A DNA stretch of 31,583 nt, taken from assembly GCA_013306675.1 (NCBI GenBank), contig JABLUY010000334.1:1-31583 (forward strand), read 5' to 3'. The notes under the pieces are model-generated. The model was not told the origin of the DNA and searched no databases. It saw only the letters and a list, made by a program, of their open reading frames with translations. This DNA comes from Thraustochytrium sp. TN22. Lineage: Eukaryota > Sar > Bigyra > Thraustochytrida > Thraustochytriidae. Shown piece after piece: positions 8,490 through 19,000 of this stretch; position 1 is the first letter of the stretch; each line of letters opens with the position of its first letter. The translations under genes were made by a program, and so were the position numbers.

Positions 8490-9383
8490 GCGGCCACAGG
8501 GCCGTGGGGCTGGTTCCACATTACAGCACACATGAATGGCAAATGAGTCTCTCCAGCTACTGGCACATCTTGTAAGTCATCAGCGGCCACGGACGCAGTG
8601 GCGCCTCGAATTGCACGCAGCGGCGGCGGCGGCGGCGAGGTCATTTACTTCACCTGTCTGGGTTGTCGTCTCCCAGCACAAGTGGGTTGCAGGCGACACG
8701 CCTGTGGCTTCGCGACTGGCTCTTGAGGTCGCGAGGGCAGAACGCAGAGCGCATCCCAAGTCTTCCCTGAGGTCGCGAGTCACATCACACGGAGCCCGAC
8801 CACTGCTGGACGTGGCTGCAATCGTTGCGAGAATGACTGCTTCGACACGCAGCTCTCACCCCAAACCCACGATCCAGTGAGCAGTCTGCCACTGATCAGA
8901 GGGACGGCTGCCACTCCTTGCTTCGCCACTGCTGCGCCGTAAGACTGCTCAGGCTGCCACTAAACGTTTTCGCCACTTTGCTGCCGGGTGGCAACCCACC
9001 TCACAGAGCCGCCGCCCCCATCAGGACGCTCGCCCCTGCCCCGCGTCAGCAGATCTCCACTGTAACGGACGGCTGCAAAGGAGTTCTCAATCGTACGAGC
9101 TTTGGCCTTGACCTTGGTTTGGCCAGGCGGCCAAGCGGTCGTGGCCTTCTCGTAGTTTGACCTGGCAAAAAAGCAATGGAGTTTCGAAGAGATTGACCAC
9201 CGTGCCAGGCACACCGTGACGAAGAGCTCAGCGGACTCTCAGCGCGTCGGCGTGATTCTACCTTTCTCTCATTGTCAGTCACATTGGACGCAGCTCACTC
9301 GCACACACATACAGAGAGACACAGCGCCTGATTTACTTGTACTCTTTCCGCTCTAGCTCTAGCTAGCGAGCCTCTCGGGCGGA
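8490..9383. other. Intergenic, no gene seen
   Basis: About 900 bp between the convergent 3' ends of the 490 aa gene and the mitochondrial carrier. A GAGGTCGCGAG motif occurs twice (about 8726 and 8770) and a short GGC repeat lies near 8622-8637. No coding signal is convincing. Confidence 0.5.
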
Positions 9384-10294
9384 TTAGACACCGAGGGCGT
9401 CGCGGAGCATGGTGTAAGCGCCAAACTGGATGGCGGAGTTGGGCACCATGCGCACGAGATATGGGGTGATGCCCTGAAAGAAGCGTCGAAGGCCCTCACG
9501 GCGGTAAGTCTTGCGGTAGCAGTCAATGGCGCTGGAGAACTCGGGCTCGGCGCCGCTGGCGCCCTGCATCTGCATGATGCGGCGCACGGTATCGTTGGGG
9601 TACATGACAAAGCCGGCGCAGGCGCCGCCCACGGCGCCGGCGACCAGCTTGTTAAGCACAGGGTATTCGGGCGCGACGACGTCGAGCGCGCTCATGCAGG
9701 CGTCGAAGACGGCGAACTTGATGCCCTCGTACGGCACGGCGCCGGCGAGCGTGGGACCGACGCCGCGGTACCAGGACACCAAGCCCTCGGTGCGGGCCAT
9801 GTGCACGAGCGTGCTGGCGAAGCCGCGCTGCGGGCCGTCTGGGCGCACGAAGCGGCCGGACATGCGCGTGCGAGCGACGTCGAGCGGATAGGTGAGCGCA
9901 CAGGCGGTCATGCCGGCGATGGACCCTGACGTGAAGGACAGCCAAAACGGGATCTCCATGCGCCGCCCGAGGCGCTCCGACATGAGCTTGCCGTTCTCCA
10001 GCGAGGCGGTCGGGTCTAGAAAGCGCTGCGCCAGCGCCACCTTGTACAGGTCGTTGCAGCTAAACAGGATGCCGCGCGAGGGAAAGACGCGCGCGCAGTT
10101 GACAAAGTTGCCTCGCCACAGGCCGGCCACGCCCTCTCTCTCCACGATGAGCCGCGCCGTCTTCGTCATGCTGCTGGCCGCGTGGCCCGTCTGCGCCATG
10201 ATGCGCACGCGCTCCAGCGGCGCCACGGCCGTCTTGGCCACGGACCCTGCCACGCCGCCCACCACGAGTCGCTGTGCGTGTCGCCGTCAGTCAG

Positions 10295-10333
<39 letters not shown>

Positions 10334-10748
10334 CCCGCAACGTTCGCCGCGCCTCGGGGCTCCTCGCCGACGGAGGCCATGGGGTCGCAGTAGCGCAGCA
10401 GCCCAGTATAGTGCAGTTGCACGGTAGTGCAGTGCAAGGGTGCGCACCGCGCGTCGTCCTCGTCCCCGGTCCCGCCTCGCACGGCGCTTCACAGCGGCGC
10501 GGCGCTGCGCTGCGCGGCGCTGCGCCGGGCCGCGGCGCGGCGCGCCGCCCTCCCCCTCCCGCGCGCCGCGGCGCCGAACGTACCGTGACCTGCTTCTCGC
10601 GGTCGCCGCGCGCGCGCTTGCGCGCGGGGGCCGCGGGCGTCTGTAGCGCCTCCATGCTCGCGCCGCCGCCGGCGCCCACGAGCGCCTCCGCGCCGGACGG
10701 GCCCTGCGGCGCGACCACCACGCCTGCGCCCGCGCTGCTCTCCGACAT
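9384..10748 (-). CDS. Mitochondrial carrier family (SLC25) protein, two exons (350 aa)
   Basis: Predicted inner-membrane solute carrier with three tandem repeats of two helices each. Signature motifs are PLERVR (about residue 73), YPLDVARTRM (about 181) and YPNDTVRRIMQMQG (about 278). The main open frame has no ATG upstream of its first repeat; a stop lies eight codons before the GTG codons at RLVVGG. A spliced model solves this: exon 1 is 10748-10584 (MSESSAGAGVVVAPQGPSG to EKQVT, 55 codons, with a basic KRARGDREK stretch), and exon 2 is 10271-9384 (295 codons, starting RLVVGGVAGS). Both junctions are phase 0. Expected length for the family is about 300; the extra 50 residues are the Ala/Gly-rich N-terminus. 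Substrate is not determined; the third repeat lacks the RRRMMM motif of ADP/ATP carriers. It is divergent from the Myb gene. Confidence 0.9.
10272..10583 (-). other. Spliceosomal intron of the mitochondrial carrier gene (312 bp)
   Basis: On the coding strand the donor reads ACG|GTACGT and the acceptor CACGCACAG|CGA. A CTGACTGAC stretch about 20 nt before the acceptor fits a branch-point consensus. The sequence just upstream is a long (GA)n run (CT on the plus strand, about 10293-10334), so the usual pyrimidine tract is absent. An alternative donor six bases earlier (CAG|GTCACG) also keeps the frame. Confidence 0.75.
10293..10334. repeat. (CT)n microsatellite inside the carrier intron
   Basis: A nearly pure CT dinucleotide run (GA on the carrier coding strand), with a TT interruption near 10321. 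Confidence 0.95.
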
Positions 10749-12716
10749 TGCCGCCGCCGCGCGCGCGGCAACGCGGCGCTCGGCGCCGAGCGCGACTCGG
10801 CCTCGGAGGCGGCACTGGCGGCGGCGGCGGCCAAGCGTTCCGGACGCCGTCGCGGACGTCGCGGCGCGTCGCGGACGCGTCGCGGACGGTCGCGGACGCG
10901 GCCGGACGCGCTGGGACGGGGAACGGCGGGAAGGTGCAAAAGATCGCCCCGCAGCGCGCTGCGGGGGCGGTGGGGGGGGCGGGCGCTGGCGCGCCGGGGG
11001 CGCACTGCGGGCCCCGCAGAGGCCGCGGCGGTGCTCGCGCCCAGAGGCGCGCGGCGCAGACTCTGGCGGCGCCCCGCTGCGCTGGGACGGAGCCGATGAA
11101 AATCTGGGCCGTTCGGCGCCGGCGGGGGGCACGGCGCACCCCGCGCCCGGGTTCCGCCGCGCCTGGCGCGCGCCGCCCTGCGGCGGCGCTCGCCGCGTGC
11201 CCCCGGTACAGGAAGCCGCGCGGGGGCGGCCGCGCCCCACGCGCGACCAAGCCCCGGGGCAGCGCGCGAGTCCCGCGCGGGCGCCAGCCGCCGCCGCGCG
11301 GTTCCGCCGAGGCGCGGGAGGCGCCGAGAGCGGCCGAGCGCCGCCAAGCGCCGCCAAGCGCTTTGCCCCACTTGCGGCCGCCGCGCCGCAACAGCGTATC
11401 CGCGCGCGCAAGTGCGCCAAACGCGCCGCCGCCGCCACGCCTTTGCCCTGGGCTGCCTGCCTGCCTGCCTGCCTGCCTCGCCGCCGCCGCCGCGCGGGCG
11501 CCGCCGCGGGCGCGCCGCGGGCGCGCGCGCCGCGGGCGGCAGAGCGCGCCGCCGCAGCCGCGCAGCAGCCGCGCCGGGCCGCGGACGCGAGCGCGCGCGA
11601 GCGCGAGGGCAGCGGGCGCGGCAGGCGAGGGAGGGGCGGCAAGCAGGCAGAGAGAGAGAGAGAGAGAGAGCAGGCAAGGCGGCGATCCATCCGCGCCGCG
11701 CCGGCCGCGCCGGCGCGCCGAGCGCCAGGCGAGCGCCAGGCGCGCAGCAGCGGCGCGCGGCGCAGCGCGGACGCCGCGGCGCAGCGCGGCCCGCGCAGCG
11801 GGCCGGCCGGCGCGCTAGCTGGCGCGCAGCGGGCGGGCGGCGAGCAGCAGCGGCATCGGCAGGCGCGTCCATCGCTGCCTCCTTTCATTCCTTCATTCCT
11901 CCTTGAGATCCATCCAAAACCAGGCGGCCGCGGCGCGGCGCGGCGCGGCGCGGCGCGCGGCACCAGGGCCTGCGGCGGGCGGCGCGAGCGCGCGAGCGGC
12001 CGGCCGCGGCGGCGGCCTCCGCGGAGCGGAGCGGCGCGCGCAGGAGCGGGCGCCGGCGGCGGGCTGTGTCCTGTCCTGTCCTCGCGGCGCCGCGCTTCTC
12101 CTTCTTCTCCCCTTTAGCAAGCAGCAGGCAGGCAGGCAGGCAAGCAAGCAGGCAAGCAAAACCAAAGCAACCCAGCGCTCGCGAGCGCGCTCGCGAGCAA
12201 GGCCTCGCTCCCTCCCACCCGGCCCGCGCCGCCGCGGCCCGCGCGACAGCGCGCGGCGCAGCGCGCCCCCGCCCCGCCCCCGCGCGGCGAGCGGCCGAGG
12301 CGGCCAGCGCGGCAGGCAGCAGGCAGGCAGGCAGGCAGGCGGCAAGCAGGCGGCAGGAAATAGCGGAGCGTGCCGGCGACCCAGAAAGCGCCTCGCTCTG
12401 CGCCAGGCTCGCGGGCGAGCGGAGAGCGGCGCGCGAGGCGGCGCGCGGGCGCGCGGGCCGGTGGAAGGGAGGGAGGGAGGGAGCGCGGCGGAGCGCGGCG
12501 GAGCGCAGCGTCGCGGCCTGGCCGGCCGGGCCGGGCTCGGCGCTCGCCTGGCTGCCTGGCTGCCTGGCTGCCTGGCTGCCTGGCTGGGCTTGGCCTCGCT
12601 GAGCGCTTCTCGCTCGCGCTCTCTCTGCGTCTCTGTCTCTCTCCCTCTCGCGCTCGTGCCTTCTTCCTGCGGGCCCTGAAGCGACGCGGTGTGATCGAGC
12701 GCGAGGCGAACCGCAT
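10749..12716. promoter_or_regulatory. Hyper-GC divergent intergenic region with microsatellites
   Basis: About 2 kb between the carrier ATG and the Myb ATG, composed largely of GCGCC/CGCGG-type text in which most frames are open by composition alone. It contains tandem CCTG (about 11455-11480), a (GA)n run (11649-11670), CAGG/CAAG runs (about 12124-12160 and 12314-12352), GGGA (12464-12483) and a TGCCTGGC repeat (12548-12590). It is probably a CpG-island-like bidirectional promoter plus long 5' leaders. A purine-to-pyrimidine switch (CTCTCTGCGTCTCTGTCTCTC, about 12620-12650) lies just ahead of the Myb start. Confidence 0.6.
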
Positions 12717-13479
12717 ATGTCCAACACGATGGCGCCGCCGCCGCTCATGGCCCGCGTCAAGGCCGAAGCGGAGGACGGCGGGTACAGCGCCGGGAACCAC
12801 AACGAGGACGCGACGACATACTCGAGCCCCGACATGCGGCGGCGGCAAGAGGCGCGCAGGACGGCACACAAGCGGCACGTGAGCGGATTCTCCCTGACGG
12901 GCGGCAGCAACGCCGAGGAGGACCTCGGCCAGGAGGTGGTGGGCCAGGTGGACCTGCTGCCGCCTGTGGACCTGAGCCAGATGAAACGTACCAAGAGCAT
13001 GGGCATGGACGAGCTGGAGGCCGACATCGGCGGCGTCCTGGGCGGCGGCGCGGACGAGGAGAACGACCCGTCGCTGGACGAAATTGAGAGCCTCTCGCAG
13101 CGACTCGCCTCGCGCCGCGTCAGCATCTCCAGTACGCCCGGCGAAAACGATATCGCGCAGCTCGTCGGCTACGCCATGGGCCCCTCCTCAACCGCGGCTG
13201 GCGCTGCGGCCGCCGTGCAGGCCGGCGCCGCGCCGCCCGGTAGCCCGCTCTGGGACCCGACAGGCGAGCACTTGCGCGACCACGACGACCTGCGCCGCAG
13301 CCCCTTTGACCGCAACCAGAACACCGGCACGCGCAAGGTGACGCGCAAGAGCGACGGCGCACCGGTCTCGAACGCTGCGCCGCCCTCGTCGTCTGGCGCT
13401 GCCGCCTCGGGCGCCCCGGCTTTTGTGGCTAGTCCGCTCGGTAATGGGAACGGCAACGGCAACGGGGCCAATAACGATG

Positions 13480-13513
<34 letters not shown>

Positions 13514-15377
13514 CGACGACAACATCGCCATCTCGGGCGGCGGCGGCGGCAACGACGACGGCATCAACGACTCGACCGAGATGGACGGCTGGCTGCTGGA
13601 CGAGGACAGTCAGCTCAAGGACCTGGTCGACAAGCTCGGCAGCGAGTGGGCCTCCATCGCCGAGCGCATCGCCAAGCGAAGCGAGGCCGAGTGCAAGGGC
13701 CGCTGGGATGAGCTGACCAAGGCGCCCTTCAAGAAGGGCACGTGGACCTCGGAGGAGGACGCCCGCCTGCGGCGCCTCATTAACCGCGCCGAGAAGCGCA
13801 ACTGGGGCGACGTCGCCTCGCTTATTCCCGGCCGCAGCGCCAAGCAGTGCCGTGAGCGCTGGTGCTACAACCTGGACCCAACCATCAACAAGACGCCCTG
13901 GAAGCCCGAGGAGGACAGCATTCTCATGAAGGCACAGCACGAGCTCGGCAACAAGTGGGCCAAGATCGCCTCCATGCTGCCGGGCCGCACCGAGAACGCC
14001 GTCAAGACCCGCTTCAAGTCCATCATGCGCGCCAAGAAGCGCGAGTGGATGCCCGAGGAGGACGAGACCATTATGCGTCTGCACGAGCAGCTCGGCAGTC
14101 GCTGGGATGCCATCGCCGAGAAGCTGCCCAACCGCAGCAAGAACGCCATCAAGACGCGCTACCGCGCGCTCTCCAAGGGTATGACCACGCAGATGCCGCA
14201 AACCGGCGCGCCGAACCAGATTCTACGCCGCCCGGAGTTCCGCGCCGCGCTCTCAGCCGGCGCGCACCCGGGTGCTGCCGCGGCGGCCGTCTCCTCCTCG
14301 TCGTCCTCGTCCTCGTCATCGGGGCACCCGCACCCGCACCCGCACCCGCATTTGCCCACTTCCACATCGGCCTCCTCGCTTTTCGGCCTCGGCCTCGGCT
14401 CCAGCTCCGGCCCGGCCATGGGCGGCCTCCACCACGGCGGGCACCGCAAGGGCTTTGCCGCAGCTGGCCTTAGCGACGAGACAGACGCCTTTGGCGATCT
14501 CATCGGCGCCACGCACGGCAGGCCAAAGAAGCACGGCTTCGCCGCGACCGGCGGCCCCGGCATGCCCAAGGTCACGGCCGCCAACCCGGGCCTCCGCCCC
14601 AAGGTGCGCCCGGCCGGCATGGGCGGCCTCACGCGCGCCGCCGGGGACTTTGGCTCCACCGCCACGCTCGACGGCTCCTCGCTCCCGCACGTTGACATCT
14701 TCGGCAAGCCGCCCACGCACAACTCCTCCTACACCTCGTTCGCGCAGCATCTGCAACACGAGCAGCACAACGCCTCCACCCTGGGCAATTTCACCGACTC
14801 GCACGGCAGCTTTGAGGACATGCTCGGCCTCTCGCTCACCTCCGCGAGCGCGGCCACCACCTCGGCCAGCGCCGCCAAGGCGCACCAGGCTGGCCGCCGC
14901 TCCGGTTCCGGCTGGAGCCATGCTTCGGGCAGTAATCCGGACCTCCTCGGTCTCTACAGCAGCCACGAGAACCGCGGTAGCTCCGGCCACCTTGCCGGGG
15001 CCGGCTTTGGCTCCGGCTCCGGCGCCATGCAGGGCCTCGAGCGCGCGGGCGCCGCGTCGGGTGCCGGGTTTCGCACGGTCCAGGAGGTTGAGGAGACCTT
15101 CATGAACGACGACGACGTGCCTCTGCAGGACGACGAGCTCGTGGACTTTCTCAACATGTGGGACCAGTCCGGCGGTCACGCGTCCCATGGCCACCATGGG
15201 CACCCACAGCAGCACCATCACGCACCTGGCCATCATCATGCGCACAACCACCACGGGGGGACCGGTGCGACCGGTCACTATGCGGGTGGCGCCAACACTG
15301 GCGGCGGCGGTGGTGGTGGTGGTGGCGGCGGCGGCGGCGGCGGTGGCTACCATTCTTCGTCGCAGCACCATCACTGA
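12717..15377 (+). CDS. Myb transcription factor with four SANT/Myb repeats (886 aa)
   Basis: Sequence-specific DNA-binding regulator. Four consecutive Myb repeats start at Trp292 (WLLDEDSQLKDL), Trp343 (WTSEEDARLRRL), Trp395 (WKPEEDSILMKA) and Trp444 (WMPEEDETIMRL), ending near residue 496. Repeats 2 to 4 have canonical third helices (GRSAKQCRERW, GRTENAVKTRF, NRSKNAIKTRY); the first (KRSEAECKGRW) is more diverged. Animal c-Myb-type and plant Myb3R proteins have three repeats. Upstream are an NG-rich stretch and 15 consecutive Asp (254-268). Downstream are poly-Ser, a (His-Pro)n run, Ser/Gly/Ala-rich low complexity, an acidic patch (DDDVPLQDDELVDFLNMW, near 800-820) that may be an activation or interaction motif, His clusters and 16 Gly before the end. 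The second ATG (12729, A at -3, G at +4) has a better context than the first. Confidence 0.95.
13476..13520 (+). repeat. (GAC/GAT)n run encoding 15 Asp in Myb
   Basis: Fifteen Asp codons of mixed GAC and GAT, N-terminal to the Myb repeats. Confidence 0.95.
15300..15347 (+). repeat. (GGC/GGT)n run encoding 16 Gly near the Myb C-terminus
   Basis: Sixteen Gly codons just before the terminal YHSSSQHHH. Mixed codons make it less slippage-prone than a pure run. Confidence 0.95.
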
Positions 15378-16030
15378 GTTGTACGTGTGCGTGCGGAGCA
15401 CGCGAGCACGTGGAGGACGCGCGAGGCGGGGCCTTGTCGCGCCACTTTTCCTGACGCCGCCCTTGTCGCTGGTTCTCGCAGGCCGTCGTTGCATTGGAAT
15501 GTTCTTCAAGAGGCAAATGACTGCAATTTATGTGCATGACTGCGAGATTCGAGACGCAAGACGCTGCAGAGAGGCAACACTGCAAGAGGCTCGGGCCTTT
15601 CCTTCTCTTCCATCTGTGTAAGAGGCCTGAGCAAGTGGTCCTGATACCCATAGTCGCGCCACCCGCATGACACACACGCACGGGCGGCGAACTCGTTTGC
15701 TTTGCTCCTACTAAATTATAAGACTTTCTTTCTTATGCCCGCCGCAGGCGGGCGCACAGACAAAAGGACCTTCGACAAAAGAATCGACAACAAGGACCTC
15801 GAGCAACGGAGGGGTTGACGCGACGGAGAAAGGAGTCCACGTCAGTGGCATGACGCTTCTCCTCCACCGGCAGTCATGTCGGCGAGACGCTTCTCCTCAT
15901 GTCGGCATGACGTCTCCTGTCCCTCTCGCTCTCTCGCTCTCCACTGACACGACTGCTTGCAACTGCAAGCACGTCCGACAAATAGGCTTGATCGACCACG
16001 TCCTCATTTGCTTTCCTATACTTGGTAAGG
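15378..16030. other. Convergent 3' intergenic region (Myb / ABC transporter)
   Basis: No gene seen. Contents: an AT-richer patch (TACTAAATTATAAGAC, about 15709-15724), an inverted repeat GCCCGCCGCAGGCGGGC at 15737-15753 that could form a short hairpin, and repeated GACGCTTCTCCTC and GTCGGCATGACG phrases at about 15848-15915. It should include both 3' untranslated regions. Confidence 0.5.
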
Positions 16031-19000
16031 TTAGTGCGAAGAGCTGGTGCCTTCCTGCGCGTTCCAGAGAGCAGTGTAGGCACCATCCTTGTTTTTGAGG
16101 AGCTCCGCGTGCGTGCCCTGCTCGACGGGAACGCCATGCGAGAAAACAACGATCTGGTCAGCATCCTGAATGGTGGTAAGTCGATGGGCGACGATGAGCG
16201 TGGTAGCCTTGAGCTCGGCGATCATGACGTCGAGCGTGTCCTGAACGACGCGCTGGGACTCGTTGTCAAGCGCGCTGGTTGCCTCGTCGAGAAGGAGGAT
16301 CTTGGGGCGCCGCATGAGGCAGCGCGCAAGGCAGATGCGCTGACGCTGGCCGCCCGAGAGTTGGCTGCCCTGCGGCCCGACGAGAGTCTGGTAGCCGTCC
16401 GGGAACTCCATGATGAAGTCGTGCGCGTTGGCGCGCTTGGCGGCCTGCTCGACCATCTCCTGCGTGACCGGCACGCCGGAGTCCGGGCCGTCGGGCCCGC
16501 TGGGCAGACCGAAGGCGATGTTCTCGAAGATTGTGGTGGCGAAGAGCTGGCCCTCTTGCTGCACGAGGCCAATCTGCTGGCGCAGCCAGGAGACGTTGGC
16601 ACTCTGCGCGTCGACGCCACGAATGAGCACCTTGCCGTTCAAGGCATCGTAAAAGCGCTCGACCAGACTGATGCAGGTGGACTTGCCGCTGCCGGAGGAG
16701 CCGACGAGGGCTACGGTGGTGCCGCCCTCGATGCGTAGCGTCATGTTCTTGTAGATGAGGGCATCCGGGCGCGTCGGGTAAGCAAAATCGACGTCCTGAA
16801 AGACGATGTCCTCGTCCTTGACGGCCTCGTCCTTGGCGCCGGCAGTGTCCGCCGCGTTGATCTTGGACTTGCGGTCGACGACGCGGAAGACGTTACTGAT
16901 GCCGACGCCGGCCTTGGCCACGTCAGGCGCCATGGCGGCGGACTGACCCATGCCGAAGCCGACCATGAGGATGGTCATGATGGCGGTGAGCACGTCGCGG
17001 AAGGCGTAGCCCTTGCGCTCCATGAGACGCGCGCCGTACCAAAAGGCGACGGCGTACACGAAGAAGATCACGCACTGCGAAAAGCCAAAGCCGCCGCCGC
17101 CCGCAAGACCCTTCTTGATGCTGAGCTTGGACGGACCGGCCAGATAGCCGTCGTAGAGCTTGACGACGCGAGTGCGCAGCGAGAAGGCCGTTACGGTGCG
17201 AATGCCGAAGATGGCCTCGGACAGGACCTGGCTCGCCTCGGCGAGCGCCTTATCGTCCTCCTTGGCCAGGCCCGTCATGACGAACATCTGCATGGCCGCG
17301 CCAATGACGATGAGCGGCAGCATGGCGATGAGCACGAGCGAGAGCTGCCAGGAGTAAACAAAGGCGAGCACGATGCCAGCGATGGCGGTGACCGCGTTCA
17401 TGATGGCCAGACTCATGCGATCGGTCACCGAGGCCTTGACGACCGAGGCGTCCGTGGCGAGCTTGGACGTGAGAGCGCCCACGCTATTGTCGCGCTCGTC
17501 GAAGAAGCCGATTTCCTGTCGCAAAAGCGCTGTGAAGAGGTCGCTGCGCACACGCGTAGTCATGCGCTCCCCGATGAGGCCAAAGGTCCAGAATTGCACC
17601 AAGTAGCCAATGCCCGTGACGCAACCGAGGCCGATGAAGTAGAAGACGTACGTGTTGGCCTCGTCTGAGATGATATCCTGCGAGGGGAAATAGTACGTCG
17701 TGGCGATGCCGGAAAAGATTACGCCGAAGACCGGCATGATGACGCCGTTGACGGCTGCCGCCAGTACGGCCGGAATGAAGAGCATCTTGTCTGGGGCGGC
17801 GTACTTGAAGATGCGGCGCGAAGGGACCTTGTAGAGGTCCTCCTTCTTCTTCTTGTTGTCGTTCTTGCCCTTGGCGCCCGTGCTGGCGAGGGCTGCGGCG
17901 CTGTCCGCCGCAGTGTCGCCATTCGCCACGACGGCAGCGCTGCTGCTGCGGCTGGGGTCCTTGGCGGGAGGACTGTCCACGACCGGGATGCTGTGCGAGC
18001 TGGCCCCCTTGGCGGCGACCTCCACGCCGGAGCCGCTGCCCTCGCGGAAGCTCGAGCCGTGCCGCGTTTCAGATGAGGTGCTAAACTGCGAGCCGAAGCG
18101 CTCCATGACCTGCTGGTCGGTCTCGAGCAGCTTCTGGATGTCACCGTCGCCAGCTGCGCCATTGCCGTTTTCCTGCGAGCGCGTGGCGGCCGCCACGAGC
18201 GCCGAGTACATGCCGTCCTTGGCGAGGAGCTCCTCGTGCGAGCCCTGCTCGAGGACGCCGCCGGCGTTGGCGCCCAGCACAACGATCTTGTCGGCCGTGC
18301 GCACGGTGCTGAGGCGGTGCGCGATGACCACGGTGGTGCGACGGCGCACCTTGAGGAGTTCGTCCAGTGCGTTCTGCACGATGCGCTCCGACTCGGAGTC
18401 AAGCGCCGAGGTGGCTTCGTCGAGGATGAGCGTGTTGGGGTCCCGGATGATGGCGCGCGCGATGGCGATGCGCTGCTTCTGGCCGCCCGAGAGCGAGGAG
18501 CCGCGCTCGCCCACGAAGGTGTCGAAGCCCTCCGGCAACTCGCTGATGAAGTCATAGGCGTTGGCCAGGCGCGCGGCGTCCTCGACCTGCTTGCGCGTGA
18601 CGGTGGCGCCGGGGGCGGCGCCTTGCGCGATGTTGTCCGCCACGGTGGTGGCGAAGAGCACGGGCTCCTGGCCCACGAGGCCAATCTGCGCGCGCAGCGA
18701 CGCGACGTTGAACTCGCGCAGGTCGCGGCCGTCCAGCGTGACGCGGCCAGCCTCGGGGTCGTAGAAGCGCATCAGCAACTGTGTCACGGTGGACTTGCCG
18801 CAGCCGGAGCCGCCCACAAGCGCGGTGGTCTTGTTGGGCTCAATCTCCAGGTTGATCCCGTTGAAGATGATCACGTCGGGCCGTGCCGGGTACCGAAAGG
18901 TGAGGTTCTCCAGCTTGTATACGCCCACGAGCTTGGTCTTGTCCACCTCGGCGCCGGGCGTGCCACTCGAGTCGATCTCCGGCTTGCGATCGATCACCGC

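Noticed and set aside
10166-11963. Minus-strand open frames of 558 and 568 codons upstream of the carrier
   Set aside because: Composition-driven Arg/Ala/Pro text with no domain. Only the short part at 10748-10584 is used, as carrier exon 1, because splicing joins it in frame.
9892-12117. Long plus-strand open frame (741 codons) over the carrier and the hyper-GC gap
   Set aside because: It runs antisense through the SLC25 coding region and then through Arg/Ala/Gly-only low complexity; several other frames are equally open because of GC content.
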